DNA from: Dendrocalamus latiflorus
Taxonomy: Eukaryota; Streptophyta; Magnoliopsida; Poales; Poaceae
DNA length: 64,000 nt
NCBI GenBank assembly: GCA_017311315.1
Contig: CM029664.1
Location: 41,523,846 to 41,587,845, forward strand
Reading direction: 5' to 3'
How positions within the stretch are numbered: position 1 is the first letter of the stretch; each line of letters starts with the position of its first letter. A program made the translations under genes and the position numbers. This document shows, in pieces, positions 10,458-21,532 of the stretch. The notes under the pieces are model-generated. The model was not told the DNA's origin. It ran no database searches and was given only the letters and a program-made list of their open reading frames with translations.

Positions 10458-11422
10458 GAGCAACTCCAGCAGGAGCCCTCAAATCAGAGCCCCTACTTTT
10501 GATTTGAGAGCTCCCCCTACTTTTGAGGGCCCTGTTTTTTGAGTTGAACTCCAGCAGAAGCCCTCAAATCAGGGCCCTCAAATTCATTGCAACTGAGAAT
10601 GACATGTAGGACCCACTCCTCCTCACCTCCACCCGTCTCCTCCACCCACGCCTCCTCCTCTCCTCTCCGCCGCCGCGCACCTCCTCTCCGCCGCCGCGCT
10701 CCTCCTCTCCTCCACCCGCGCCTCCTCCTCTCCTCTCGGCCGCCGCCGCGCACCTCCTCTCCTCCACCCGCGCCTCCTCCTCTCCTCTCCTCCACCCGCG
10801 CCTCCTCCTCTCCTCTCGGCCGCCGCGCTCCTCCTCTCCTCCACCCGCGCCTCCTCCTCTCCTCTCAGCCGCCGCGCCTCCTTCTCTCCTCCACCCGTGC
10901 CCACCGCTCGGCGCCGCCACTCTCCACCTTCTCTGGTCGCCACGCCTCCGGATCCTCCTCCGCGCCACCACTTCTCCGCGGACGGCACCACCACAGCCGA
11001 GGCGCCGGGCAGAGGCATCGGGCGCGGCGACGAGCGAGCGCCGGGCGGAGGCGTCGGGCGAGCGGAGGTGCTGGGCGGAGGCGTCGGGCGGAGGAGCCGA
11101 GGAAGCGGAGGAGGCGGGGGGCGAGCCGAGGCGCCGGGCGGAGGAGCCGAGGAAGCGGAGGAGGCGGGGGGCGAGCAGAAGCGGAGGAGGCGGGGGCGAG
11201 CAGAAGCCGGGAGGCGGGGGCGGGGGATTTTTCACCGAGGCGGGAAAAAACAGAAGAATGAGAGCCAGAGTAGGGGCCCCTGGGAATGAGGGCTGGAGGG
11301 GGATTTGAGGGCCTCCTCAAATTTGAGGGCTCTAGTAGGGGCTCTGCTGGAGTGCTGTTTTTGCCTCAAGCCCTCAAATATGAGGTTTGATGGCTCAATT
11401 AGGGGCCCTGCTGGAGTTGCTC
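10458..11422. mobile_element. PIF/Harbinger-type non-autonomous element, 965 bp
   Basis: The ends GAGCAACTCCAGCAGG (10458) and its reverse complement (ending 11422) are flanked by TTA at 10455-10457 and 11423-11425. Subterminal sequence also pairs: CCCTCAAATC near the left end, GATTTGAGGG and CCCTCAAATATGAGG near the right. The interior is a GC-rich repeat of CTCCTCCTCTCCTC type. ORFs of over 200 codons on both strands are products of this composition; I see no transposase. It shares the first 11 terminal bases with the MITE 41 bp to its left. Confidence 0.8.
10620..10910. repeat. Degenerate CT-rich tandem repeat inside the PIF/Harbinger element
   Basis: Blocks of the type CCTCCACCCGCGCCTCCTCC followed by TCTCCTCTCGGCCGCCGCG recur about five times with unequal spacing. 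This creates long open frames in several phases with no stop codons, which explains the spurious ORFs here. Confidence 0.7.
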
Positions 11423-11464
11423 TTAGAGTGCAAATGGTTGCGTTCTTTTCATATCTAACTTATG

Positions 11465-12945
11465 ATTTATACTCGTGATCGTTGATTTTTAGCTCTATCA
11501 TAAATGTTTATATAAACGAATTGAATAACAAAAAAATATAAGTTATTTTTAAAAAATCTATCATGGTAATCCGTTTTAAGAAACAAAAAAAATATTTATT
11601 TATTTATGTAAAGAAAAATACAAGTCATTGTCCATGATCGGAAAAAATAGCTCCACATGTCTACGGCGTGTCGGAGTCTGTACTACTAGATCGATTAATT
11701 GGATAGCTGCAGACATTCACCGTGACCGATGCACAATTTAGTAGTACTAGCTAGTGCTCCTTACTAGCACCACTAGTGTTGCTTGTACAGACGTATACTT
11801 CAAATGAACTAGATGCCAAAGTGCCACGTTATTAGTCATGGCAACGGCACAAATCTGCCAGTGAAAGTTGAATGTGCCCGCTAAAAATTCATGTCTGTTG
11901 ACGGGTGCAGATTTTTGCCTAGACCCATGCCCACTCGGGTAACGGGTACCCACGGGTCGCCCGTGCCCGACAACAGCTGTGCAGATTGCAGACAGTGCAG
12001 TGTTTAGCAAATCAAAAATAAGTTCAATTTATATGCAAATATGCATGAAACAAGCAACGACAAATCCACAATGCACATCACTAGTTCACTATATCAATTC
12101 TCAGTTCATAGTTCACTGGCATAGCATATCAGCATACGGCAAGTTCATTACAAGTTCACAGTTCATAACTCAGTTAAAACAAAAAAGAAGAGACATCAAC
12201 TGCGCCTTGTACTTGACTTGTTCCCAAAAGGTCATTGCCACTTGATTACTTGAATCTGGTGCGTGCAGAAGCCTCAAATTGCAAGTTCCTAAATGAGCAG
12301 AAAACAACACACTAATTAGCTATCTAATCTCACTAGGACAAACATTACTAAATGCGAACACATTACATCACCTGAAGGCCGTCTTGAATATCCTGAAGGC
12401 AAGACCAAAAGGTAGCATGCTTTTTATTCTTCTCATCAACTACAGAACAAAAATGAATTAGTAAAAAAATGCATAAATGAATAGGATAGCAAGTTCAATA
12501 TATTAAGAGATCATGTTAATATACCTTTGAACCTGTTTCTAAGCCAATCTTGGGGGCACATGAGAGCCTCCAACATCTTGGAAGTGAGTCTGCTGCGATG
12601 CTCACTAAGGACTCTGCCACCAGTGTTAAAAGCGGACTCTGAAGCAACAGTAGTAACAGGGATAGCATATATGTCCCTTGCAATCTTCCTCAAAGTAGGA
12701 TATCGAGTCCTTGCCACCTTCCACCAATCTAAAACATTGAACTTATTTGTATGCATGCTTACCATTTCTTCATCCAAGTAGCGGTCTAGCTCAGACTTGA
12801 ATCCCATCATGCTTGCTGGCCTTTGACTTGCAATACGTGCATTGATGTTAGATAAGAAGTCATCATTGTTGTCAAGGGAAGGTGCTGATGGTTCACCGTC
12901 ATCCACATCCTCTACCACATGGTACTCAGCCATCAATTCAGCTAA
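11465..12945. repeat. Left copy of a 1481-bp tandem-duplicated segment
   Basis: This segment recurs at 23085-24565 with a constant offset of 11620 bases and, as far as I can see by eye, no differences. It covers 368 bp of flank outside the hAT element, the hAT target duplication, and the 3' part of the hAT element up to the gypsy insertion. The duplication continues into the LTR that follows. Confidence 0.9.
12274..12945 (-). pseudogene. hAT transposase C-terminal exons (first copy)
   Basis: Exon 12525-12945 encodes the hAT dimerisation domain: WWKVARTRYPTLRKIARDIYAIPVTT followed by ASESAFNTGGRV and the MCPQDWLRN tail. I infer two short 3' exons from splice signals on the minus strand: 12372-12439 (preceded by CTGTAG, followed by GTGATG) and 12274-12288 (ending in TGA). 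The exons join in frame. The 5' end stops at the GCTAA target duplication where the gypsy LTR begins; the preceding part of the gene resumes at 28375. The ATG of the visible ORF (12966) is LTR sequence, not the native start. Confidence 0.8.
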
Positions 12946-15900
12946 TGTCAGACCCGGATTTTTCAATCCGAATCTTACTGTGTTTCACTGCACTAATCTC
13001 TGGATCAGTAGTTAGTGCACACAGGTACATTGCTGAATCATTTCATACATCGCATAGTCAACCATTATATTACATAAATTGAAATACACCACGTCGGGTG
13101 ACAGTTTACAAAAGGGGCCGACTAGGCCAAATGTTATCATGACAAATACGCACAGCGGAAATACAGCAAAAGCAAACCTAAATCCACAGCCAAGCGACTG
13201 GAAGGTACCGTGTGCATTATATGTCACCAGCTAACTAGTAACATACGCGCACACAACGCCATATGTCTACTTGTCCATGACTAAACAACGAAGTCTACGC
13301 CTTAGTTTTCTTCGTCATTCTTCTCCTCCGTAGCGGGAGCTTCCTCGTAGGCGTAGTGGTCTTGCGCTCCTGTTTCTGGATTTTTGCCGCAAAGCGAGCG
13401 TGAGCACTCCGACCCCGTGCTCAGCGAATCAACACACAGAATGCAAATTGTAACATGTATGGCTAACCAAAGGATGGCTTAGGTTTATTTTGTTTTGCAA
13501 AGAGTGCTTTTGAATACAATTATATAAAGATTCCTAAGACCTAGCATTTGAACAGAAGCATACTGTTCAAGGAATATTAATATTAATTTCCATACATATG
13601 GCATCACACCATATGCCTAATATCACCATAATTTCTCCATACATACGGCATCACACCGTATAACATTTTTCAGCGTTATAGCCGCTTAACTTACCACTGG
13701 GACGACACCCAGGACAACTCAAATCAGGGCTTTCCTCTGCCCTTCCACTCTTCCATTCCCATTTTTCAATATTTTTGTAAACAAAACTATATCTAGTTAA
13801 GTTCCCATGTCTGCCCTTGACCGTGGGCACGACTATTCGAATAGTTTTGACTCTGTAGAGTTTTGCACACTTTACCCACAAGAGATAAATCCACCCGTTG
13901 CCCCACATGATTCCTTAGCCATGCGGTTGAGTAGATTATCACAGGATTGTTACAATGCATAGTCCTACTGTGGTTACGCCCGCTAAGGTCTATCTTCCGT
14001 AGGATCCGACCATCCCTCGGGAAGGGTCCCTCGTGAGCCATCACGGGCAAAGGCGGGGATGCGACCATCCATCCCTTTGCTCGTGGTCATACCTTCACGT
14101 AACCACCTTAGAGCCACACAAATTAGTAAACCCAGCCTACACTATGCCAGCTTGTGGTTGTACTGTTTTTACACGGGGTGACATGACAAGATTCAGTCCT
14201 TAGGGTTATCTGGGCGGTCTACCACTAACCCACTTTATGCATCCACTGCACCACACTGTGCATCCACTGCACCACACATACACACCCTCGAACCAATCCG
14301 CCCAGATATTCAAGCATGTTGGGGTTTTTCGAGACATAAAGTAATCATTCCAACATATACCAGTCATTCCCGTCATGACTGCCCGAATCAATTTCTCATG
14401 AATAAAAGTGATGCTTGGGGCAATTTCTTGCCCCGAGTTCCTAATCAATGCTAAGCATGGCATATGGTTACGGACTTATTTTCGAAATGTTACTAATATA
14501 TTTTTGCTAGGGCGACAAGGTTCACACATTCAAATACTCAAAGGAGGGGGTAATACTATTCAAGGTAAACAATGACATATAGCTAGAATATCAAATTTAG
14601 CATGCATTTGCATAAAAATAACAGCAATGCAATTTGTTAATTTAAAACAAAGTAATTTGCAGAATGTAGGTTCAACATGATCAAAGTATTGACTCGCCTT
14701 GGTCACAGTGGTCGGGATCCGGATTCTCTGGTGCTTCTAGTGTCGCTGCTTCGATCTCTTCTTCTTGTGCCTCGTATGCTATTTTAGCGCGCGCCAAAAA
14801 TTTATACAAAAAGAAAAGCAGCCAATCAAACCAAATAACATCAGAAATTCAAATGAACTCTAAAAATTATGATTTCAGTTCCATTGGATAGATCTTGATT
14901 TTAGATGAATTTAAAAATTTGTCCCACTTGATTTGGAGTTAAAATGAATAAGTTATATTCATTTAAAGTTCTCAGGTTGAATTAATTCCAGAAAATATGA
15001 AATTTCTGACAGGTGGGCCCCATATGTCATATTTTAATTTTTATCTTTTTCTTTAATTATTTCTCCTCTGTCTCTATGGCCAGTGGGGCCCATATGCCAG
15101 CGTGTCCGGTCACTGACATGTGGGACCCCCTTGTCAGTGGTCATGGCGGTGCTGAGTCACAGGTGGGACCCAGCTGTCAGAGATGCATTTTAAAAGAAAT
15201 GCTCGACCGCAGGCGCGGAGCTGGGGCTCGAACGCGCGCCGCGGGAGCGAGGGGAGGAAAGAAGTAACGCTGGAAGCCACTCGGCCGAGCCGAGCGATGC
15301 TTACCCTATAGGGGTAAGTAATCCCCTTGAAGTAGCTCCGGGAGGGGCTGGGCAGAAGAAGAAGAAGACGGTGGCGTCGGCGGCGAGCGGCGGCCGGAGA
15401 GGCTCGGGAGTTGCGTGGAATACAACCCCCGCGGAACGGTGAAGCTTCTGGTGAAGGCGGCTGGGGACGACGGTGGCCGGAGAGGGCTGGCGGCGTGCGA
15501 CGGCGGAGGCTCGGGCGGGGCTCCGGTGACGGCGAGCCACGAGCTTCGGGAGGTGCGGGGGAGGCCGGGGTTAGCTTCACCTCGCTCCCGCGAAGCTCTG
15601 TGAGCTTGGGGATCGCCCGGAGGTGGCCGGAATCGGCGGGGAGGGTGGCGCCGGAGTTGGGGAAGAAGGAGGGGCCGGCGGCGATTTAGGGCGCTACGAC
15701 TAAATTGCGGGCAGAGAAGGAGATAGGGAAGTATGGTGATGCGTTTGCGACCCCCAGGTGAGGCTTTTATAGCCGGGAGAGGCGCGTACGGCGAGTTCGA
15801 CATCTAGCTCCGCCCTGCTCACGCCGGCGAGGGGGAATGGACGAAATCTCCCCGGGATTTTGTAGGAGAGAGGTGGCGGGAGAGATGAGTCCCCCCTCCT

Positions 15901-16744
15901 GTAGCTAGATCTTTTAAATTGCCCACGAGGTGAGAGAATGAGCGATGGATTTGCTGCGGCAGAGCGCAAGCGCGAGGGGAGAGGAGCTGCGTGCGCGTGG
16001 AGAAGAAGGAGCGAGGCGCTGGCTGTTCGGGCCCGCTCGCAGGGGGAGAGGCGCGGGTGGAGGCGGGGTCCGCTCGCCAGCGGGGAGAGGCGCCTGGCGT
16101 GTGGGGGCGCACGGCAGCGAGACGTGGGCGCGGTCGACTGCCAGCGGAAGCGGGCGATCGGGCGCGGGCGCTGGCGCGCTGTGCCGCGCGTGCGTCGGCC
16201 CACGCAGGAGCGCTGGCCGCGTGCGCGGAGAGAGGGGCTGGGCCGGGGCGATGGCCGGCCCGGCTTTCCTTTTCCTTTTTCTTTATCATATTTCCTTTAT
16301 TTCTATTTTGTTTTTATCCTTTTTGCTCTATTTCCCTTAATGCCCTTATATATTATTTCTCCACTTTTGCTCACCTACCATTGGACTTATATTTTTGGCA
16401 CCTATTTGTAGACACAAAAATTTAATATGTATTTTCATACACATATATTTACATTTGTTAATACTTTTATTTTGCTTATTCCTTTACTATTTATTCCCTT
16501 ATTTTTAGAGGTGAGATTTCATGGTTAAACCAAATATTCTCCCTTACCTTTATGGATCATCTTTTCAGATTCTTTATTTGATACTTATGTTTTTATTATT
16601 TTACGTGTTGGTTTCTTCCTTCTTTTCACTTTTGAAATTCCTTTGTATTTACAAAAGGCCAATAAACTCCAAAATCAAATAGAAAACAAATAAAATAATC
16701 CAAAAACTCCTTAACTTATTATTTATATTTTTCAGGATGTTACA
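12946..16744 (-). repeat. 3' LTR of the gypsy element (3799 bp)
   Basis: On the plus strand it runs from TGTCAGACCC to GGATGTTACA, so on the sense strand it starts TGTAACATCC and ends TCTGACA. It differs from the 5' LTR fragment at eight sites in 504 bp. A GC-rich zone at about 15180-16260 gives many spurious ORFs, and a 21-bp duplication (TGCATCCACTGCACCACAC) lies at 14238-14277. Non-coding. Confidence 0.9.
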
Positions 16745-16765
16745 AATCTACCCCCCTTAAAAAGA
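16745..16765 (-). other. Polypurine tract of the gypsy element
   Basis: On the minus strand the sequence reads TTTTTAAGGGGGGTAGATT directly before the 3' LTR start TGTAACATCC. A purine run in this place primes plus-strand DNA synthesis. Confidence 0.8.
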
Positions 16766-16786
16766 ATCTCGACCCCGAGATTCAGC

Positions 16787-19700
16787 CTAGCTAGTGAACA
16801 GGTCGGGGTAGTCTTGACGCAGTTTATCTTCTCGTTCCCAGGTAACTTCCTGCTTGGAATGGTGACTCCATTGTACTCTGCACATGCGAATAATTTGGGT
16901 TCTTGTCTTTTTCTCCACAGTATCCAATATTTTGATTGGACGCTCTTTGTAAGTCAGGCCTTCTTCAAGCTCAATGGTTTCAAGTGGGGTTTGATCTTCT
17001 GGTACTCGTAGACATTTCTTGAGTTGAGATACATGGAAGACGTTGTGTATATCAGATAGATTTTGAGGTAATTCTAACTGATAGGCAACTTCTCCTTTCT
17101 TGGCCACAATTGGAAACGGTCCCACATAACGAGGGGTAAGTTTGCCTTTGACTTTAAACCTCTTAACTCCTCGTAGAGGTGAAACCTTCAAGTAGACATA
17201 ATCTCCAACCTCAAATGTCAGCGGTCTTCTTCTTTTGTCTACATAACTCTTTTGCCTAGATTGGGCTGCCTGTAATCGATCTCTGATTAGACGAACCTTC
17301 TCTTCAGCTTGTTTGAGAATGTCGGGTCCAAATATAATGTTCTCCCCCACTTCTGACCAATATAGTGGGGTTCTGCACTTCCTTCCATATAAAGCTTCAA
17401 AAGGTGACATCTGAAGACTGGTTTGATAGCTATTGTTGTAGGCAAATTCCGCATATGGCAAACATTTATCCCAGTCTTTAGAGAAATCCAATGCACAAGC
17501 TCTAAGCATATCTTCTAGTATCTGGTTCACTCTTTCTGTTTGTCCATCCGTCTGAGGGTGATAGGCGGTGCTGAAATCCAGGTGAGTGCCAAGAGCTTCA
17601 TGTAGTCTATCCCAGAAATGCGAGGTAAATTGAGAACCTCGATCTGAGACTATCCTTTTTGGCACACCGTGCAAGCACACAATGCGAGACATATACAGTT
17701 CTGCTAACTTGTCTCCCTTATAGGTTGTCTTGACCGGAATGAAGTGGGCGACCTTGGTTAACCTATCAATTATAACCCATACAGAGTCATATCCTGACTT
17801 GGTCCGTGGAAATCCAGTGATGAAATCTATTCCGACTTTTTCCCACTTCCATTGGGGTATCTGCAACGGCTGTAATAGTCCTGCAGGTCTCTGATGCTCT
17901 GCCTTCACTCTCTGACACACATCACAGCATGCTACATGCTCTGCAATGTCTCTTTTCATACGGGGCCACCAACAAAAGTGTTTCATACCTTGATACATCT
18001 TAGTGCTCCCGGGGTGGAGGGAATACGAAGAGCTATGTGCTTCCCTCAATATCGGATTTTTAAGATCCTTGTGATGTGGGACTATGATACGTGTTCCATA
18101 TCGCAGAGTACCCTCATGATCAATTTTCATGTTGGGTGCCTTCCCTTCTTCCATTAATTTCTTCCATTTCAAAATGGCTGGATCATCTTGTTGTGCTGCC
18201 ATAATCATTTCTTCTATACTTGATTGAATTTCCAAGGCGGCTAGAGTGCCTGGCTCCACTATTTCCAAATTCAAAGCTTTCAACTCCTTGTAGAGCTCGG
18301 GTTGATGTTCCCGTACCATGAGATTATTGCAATAAGCCTTACGGCTCAATGCATCTGCTACCACATTGGCCTTTCCAGGGTGGTAGTGTACACTCAAATC
18401 ATAATCCTTGATTAATTCTAGCCATCTTCTCTGCCTTAAATTAAGGTGAGCTTGTGTGAAGAAATACTTGAGGCTCTTGTGATCTGTATACACATCACAA
18501 TGGTTACCAATCAAGTAATGCCGCCAAATCTTCAATGCATGAATCACTGAGGCTAACTCTAGATCATGAGTGGGGTAGTTAGCTTCATGGGGACGAAGTT
18601 GTCTGGATGCATATGACACAACCTTGCCTTCTTGCATTAGTACGCATCCAAGTCCTTGATGTGAGGCATCACAATATACCTCGAAATCTTTGCGTACATC
18701 TGGTAGCACTAATACAGGGGTGGTGGTCAATCTCTTCTTCAATTCTTGGAAACTTTCTTCACATGACTTGGTCCATTCAAACTTCTTCTCTTTCTTGAGT
18801 AATTGGGTCATTGGCCTGGCAATTCGGGAAAATCCTTCTATGAACCTTCTGTAGTACCCAGCCAAACCGAGAAAACTCCTCACCTCAGTGACAGAAGTAG
18901 GCTGCTTCCATTCTGTGACAGCTGCAATCTTGGCGGGGTCAACAGATATTCCTCCTGCTGACACTATGTGTCCTAAGAAACTGATATCCTTCAGCCAAAA
19001 TTCACATTTGCTGAATTTGGCATACAGCTGATGTTCCTTTAGCTTCTCCAACACTAGGCGCAGATGTTCTGCGTGCTCTTCTGAATTCTTCGAGTATATA
19101 AGGATGTCGTCTATGAAGACCACGACAAACTTGTCCAAATACTCCATGAATACCTTATTCATCAGATTCATAAAATAAGCTGGGGCATTGGTTAATCCAA
19201 AAGACATGACCAGAAATTCATATAGTCCATATCTAGTGGTAAAGGCTGTTTTGGGTATATCTTCTGGCCTGATCTTCAATTGATGATAACCTGATCTCAG
19301 GTCAATTTTAGAGAATACCGTGGCTCCACCGAGCTGATCAAATAGATCATCAATCCTTGGAAGGGGGTACTTGTTCTTGATGGTCATTTCATTTAAATCA
19401 CGGTAGTCTACGCACATCCTGGCTGTGCCATCCTTTTTCTTCACAAATAGTACTGGAGATCCCCATGGCGATGAGCTAGGTCTGATGAATCCCTTCTCTT
19501 GTAACTCTTGGAGTTGTTTCTTCAATTCCTCCAATTCTTCCACAGTCATCCTATAGGGCCTTTTGGAGATTGGAGCGGCACCTGGCTTCAAATTGATAAC
19601 AAATTCCAAGTCTCTATCTGGGGGCATGCCTGGCAGTTCTTCGGGAAATACTTCGGGATAGTCTTGCACTACTATCATTCCTTCTAGGGGTACGTCCTCA

Positions 19701-21100
19701 CAATGATAGATTGCACGTCCCCACTGGTATGGTCTGTCCACTTTTATATTTATGGTCATTCCAGGACACTTGACCACTTTCACTGTTCTGGTGGCACACT
19801 CTAGGACACCTTGATTCTTAGCTAACCAATCCATTCCTAGTATGATGTCTAGGGTCTGGGAGTTTAATACTATAAGGTCTGCTAGGAAATCACACCTTTC
19901 CATGGTAATGGTCACCCCTGGGCATACTAGGGTAGCAGTAATTGGTCCAGCTGGTGAGTTAAGCATCAATGGCTTCTTAAGGGTATAAATAGGTAATCTC
20001 AACTTATCAGCATACCCCTTAGATATAAATGAATGTGAAGCTCCTGAATCAAATAATACTTGTGCGGGTATAGTCTTGACAGAAAACGTACCCATGAGAA
20101 CTCCAGCGGCTTCTTGAGCTTCTTCAACTGTAATATGGTTGACTCTGCCTCGGTTTGGTGCTGAAGTGTTCTTGCTAGCTTGAGAGCTCTGCTGTCCCCT
20201 ACCAGGAGCTGAAGCTTGACTGCGGACAGGGACATTCTGCTTATGTGGGCATCTGTAGGCAAAGTGTCCCTTCTCCCCACAGTTATAGCAATTAAGATTT
20301 GCTGCCGGGTTTATACCACCAACCTGTCCTCCTGGGCGTGATGTTTGAGACATACTCCCACCAGGTCTATAGGCTAGAGCTGACCCACTGGATTGATTGG
20401 ACCTTGAGAATGAGGGTTTGAAGAATTTCTGGATAAATCTTCCTTGTGGCTGTTGAGTTGTCATCTTGCGCTTACGGCTGGCCTCAAGAATCTTCTTCTC
20501 ATTTTCCAAGGCCAATGCCTTGTTTACCAACTGATGAAAGCTGGTGAAGTCCTGGGTGATCAGCTGCACTCTCAGTTCATCTTTCAACCCTTCAAAAAAT
20601 CTGTCAACCTTTTCTTCTTCTTCTTCTATATCCTTCTGAGCATACCGGGCCAGCTGCGTGAATTTTGTAAGATATTCATTGACGGATAAGTTCTCTTGCT
20701 TGAGATTGCGGAACTCATTCTTCTTTATCCGCATTATCCCGGCTGGAATGAAGTTGTCCTTGAAAGCTTTCTTGAACTCTGCCCATGGGATAGCTTCAGT
20801 GTCACCACTGGTGGTAGCATCTTCTGGGCCTTTAGCAGCTACATAATTCTCCCACCATGCTGCGGCGGCTCCCTGAAATAGGTGGGTGGCAAATATGACT
20901 TTATCCTCCTCTGCGCATTTGATTAAGCGCAACTTCCTTTCCGTATCTCGAAGCCAATCTTCTGCTTCCAGTGGTTCTTCTGCTGATGTGAATGTAATTG
21001 GTCTGGTCCTCTGGAAATCTCCTAAGTCAGCTCTGTGTCCACCAGAGCTTCCTTGCTGTCCAGCATAAATGGCTTGCAGAATCTGGGTTTGTTGTGCCAT
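16787..21100 (-). CDS. Ty3-gypsy Gag-Pol polyprotein with chromodomain (Tekay/Del type)
   Basis: The 1437-residue frame has gag (residues 1-270), a CCHC knuckle CYNCGEKGHFAYRC (271-284), protease DSGAS (351-355), RT with the first catalytic Asp in FSKID (600) and FIDD (662-665), RNase H with YCDASHQGLG (near 811), an integrase HHCC finger (about 1029-1062), the D-D-E triad at 1092, 1153 and 1189 (35 residues between the last two), and a C-terminal chromodomain ending WEREDKLRQDYPDLF. All motifs look intact. The native gag start is probably the ATG at 21248-21250; an in-frame TAA at 21104-21106 cuts off about 48 N-terminal codons, and the ATG at 21098-21100 lies two codons later. The protein may therefore be made only by reinitiation. 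Confidence 0.92.
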   Translation of the reverse strand: MAQQTQILQAIYAGQQGSSGGHRADLGDFQRTRPITFTSAEEPLEAEDWLRDTERKLRLIKCAEEDKVIFATHLFQGAAAAWWENYVAAKGPEDATTSGDTEAIPWAEFKKAFKDNFIPAGIMRIKKNEFRNLKQENLSVNEYLTKFTQLARYAQKDIEEEEEKVDRFFEGLKDELRVQLITQDFTSFHQLVNKALALENEKKILEASRKRKMTTQQPQGRFIQKFFKPSFSRSNQSSGSALAYRPGGSMSQTSRPGGQVGGINPAANLNCYNCGEKGHFAYRCPHKQNVPVRSQASAPGRGQQSSQASKNTSAPNRGRVNHITVEEAQEAAGVLMGTFSVKTIPAQVLFDSGASHSFISKGYADKLRLPIYTLKKPLMLNSPAGPITATLVCPGVTITMERCDFLADLIVLNSQTLDIILGMDWLAKNQGVLECATRTVKVVKCPGMTINIKVDRPYQWGRAIYHCEDVPLEGMIVVQDYPEVFPEELPGMPPDRDLEFVINLKPGAAPISKRPYRMTVEELEELKKQLQELQEKGFIRPSSSPWGSPVLFVKKKDGTARMCVDYRDLNEMTIKNKYPLPRIDDLFDQLGGATVFSKIDLRSGYHQLKIRPEDIPKTAFTTRYGLYEFLVMSFGLTNAPAYFMNLMNKVFMEYLDKFVVVFIDDILIYSKNSEEHAEHLRLVLEKLKEHQLYAKFSKCEFWLKDISFLGHIVSAGGISVDPAKIAAVTEWKQPTSVTEVRSFLGLAGYYRRFIEGFSRIARPMTQLLKKEKKFEWTKSCEESFQELKKRLTTTPVLVLPDVRKDFEVYCDASHQGLGCVLMQEGKVVSYASRQLRPHEANYPTHDLELASVIHALKIWRHYLIGNHCDVYTDHKSLKYFFTQAHLNLRQRRWLELIKDYDLSVHYHPGKANVVADALSRKAYCNNLMVREHQPELYKELKALNLEIVEPGTLAALEIQSSIEEMIMAAQQDDPAILKWKKLMEEGKAPNMKIDHEGTLRYGTRIIVPHHKDLKNPILREAHSSSYSLHPGSTKMYQGMKHFCWWPRMKRDIAEHVACCDVCQRVKAEHQRPAGLLQPLQIPQWKWEKVGIDFITGFPRTKSGYDSVWVIIDRLTKVAHFIPVKTTYKGDKLAELYMSRIVCLHGVPKRIVSDRGSQFTSHFWDRLHEALGTHLDFSTAYHPQTDGQTERVNQILEDMLRACALDFSKDWDKCLPYAEFAYNNSYQTSLQMSPFEALYGRKCRTPLYWSEVGENIIFGPDILKQAEEKVRLIRDRLQAAQSRQKSYVDKRRRPLTFEVGDYVYLKVSPLRGVKRFKVKGKLTPRYVGPFPIVAKKGEVAYQLELPQNLSDIHNVFHVSQLKKCLRVPEDQTPLETIELEEGLTYKERPIKILDTVEKKTRTQIIRMCRVQWSHHSKQEVTWEREDKLRQDYPDLFTS

Positions 21101-21532
21101 TACTTAGGCCATTGTGGGATTAACTGGGGGATTTGGGAGGTCAGCATCTTGGTTCTGATTTTCCTCGGGGTTTTCGCCATGGTTTGAGTCTACCTCAGCA
21201 TGCTGAGGGTTAGCATGGGTCCGAGATCGTGTAACTCTTGGATTGGACATCTGCAGTTACAGCTTCATAACTTAGTACTAAGACTACCCTTGAGAAAAAT
21301 GGAGGGTAACAACCCTCGCTGTGAAAAGAACACAAGATAAACGACAAAAGAACCTTCAACATAAGGCCTTATGCCTGGCCATTCATTATCATACAAGCAT
21401 TCACATAGCCAGCCTCCCAGGCTGGGCTTACAACAACATAGTAATTAAAGTTTACATTACCGCAACTACAATATAACAGGACTGATGCAACATCTAAATT
21501 ACAAGCATGGCATGAGTACAACGACACTTCCA

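Noticed and set aside
10564..11320. Overlapping ORFs of up to 224 codons on both strands
   Set aside because: They follow from a CT/GC-rich tandem repeat without stop codons, inside a TTA-flanked non-autonomous element; no domain is visible.
12511..12966. ORF start at 12966 as the native start of a small hAT protein
   Set aside because: The first codons are gypsy LTR sequence; the real exon begins at the GCTAA insertion point.
15134..16425. Several Pro/Ala/Arg-rich ORFs, repeated at 26.6-28.0 kb
   Set aside because: They lie wholly in the GC-rich part of the gypsy LTR and occur in both LTR copies in several frames; compositional artefacts.
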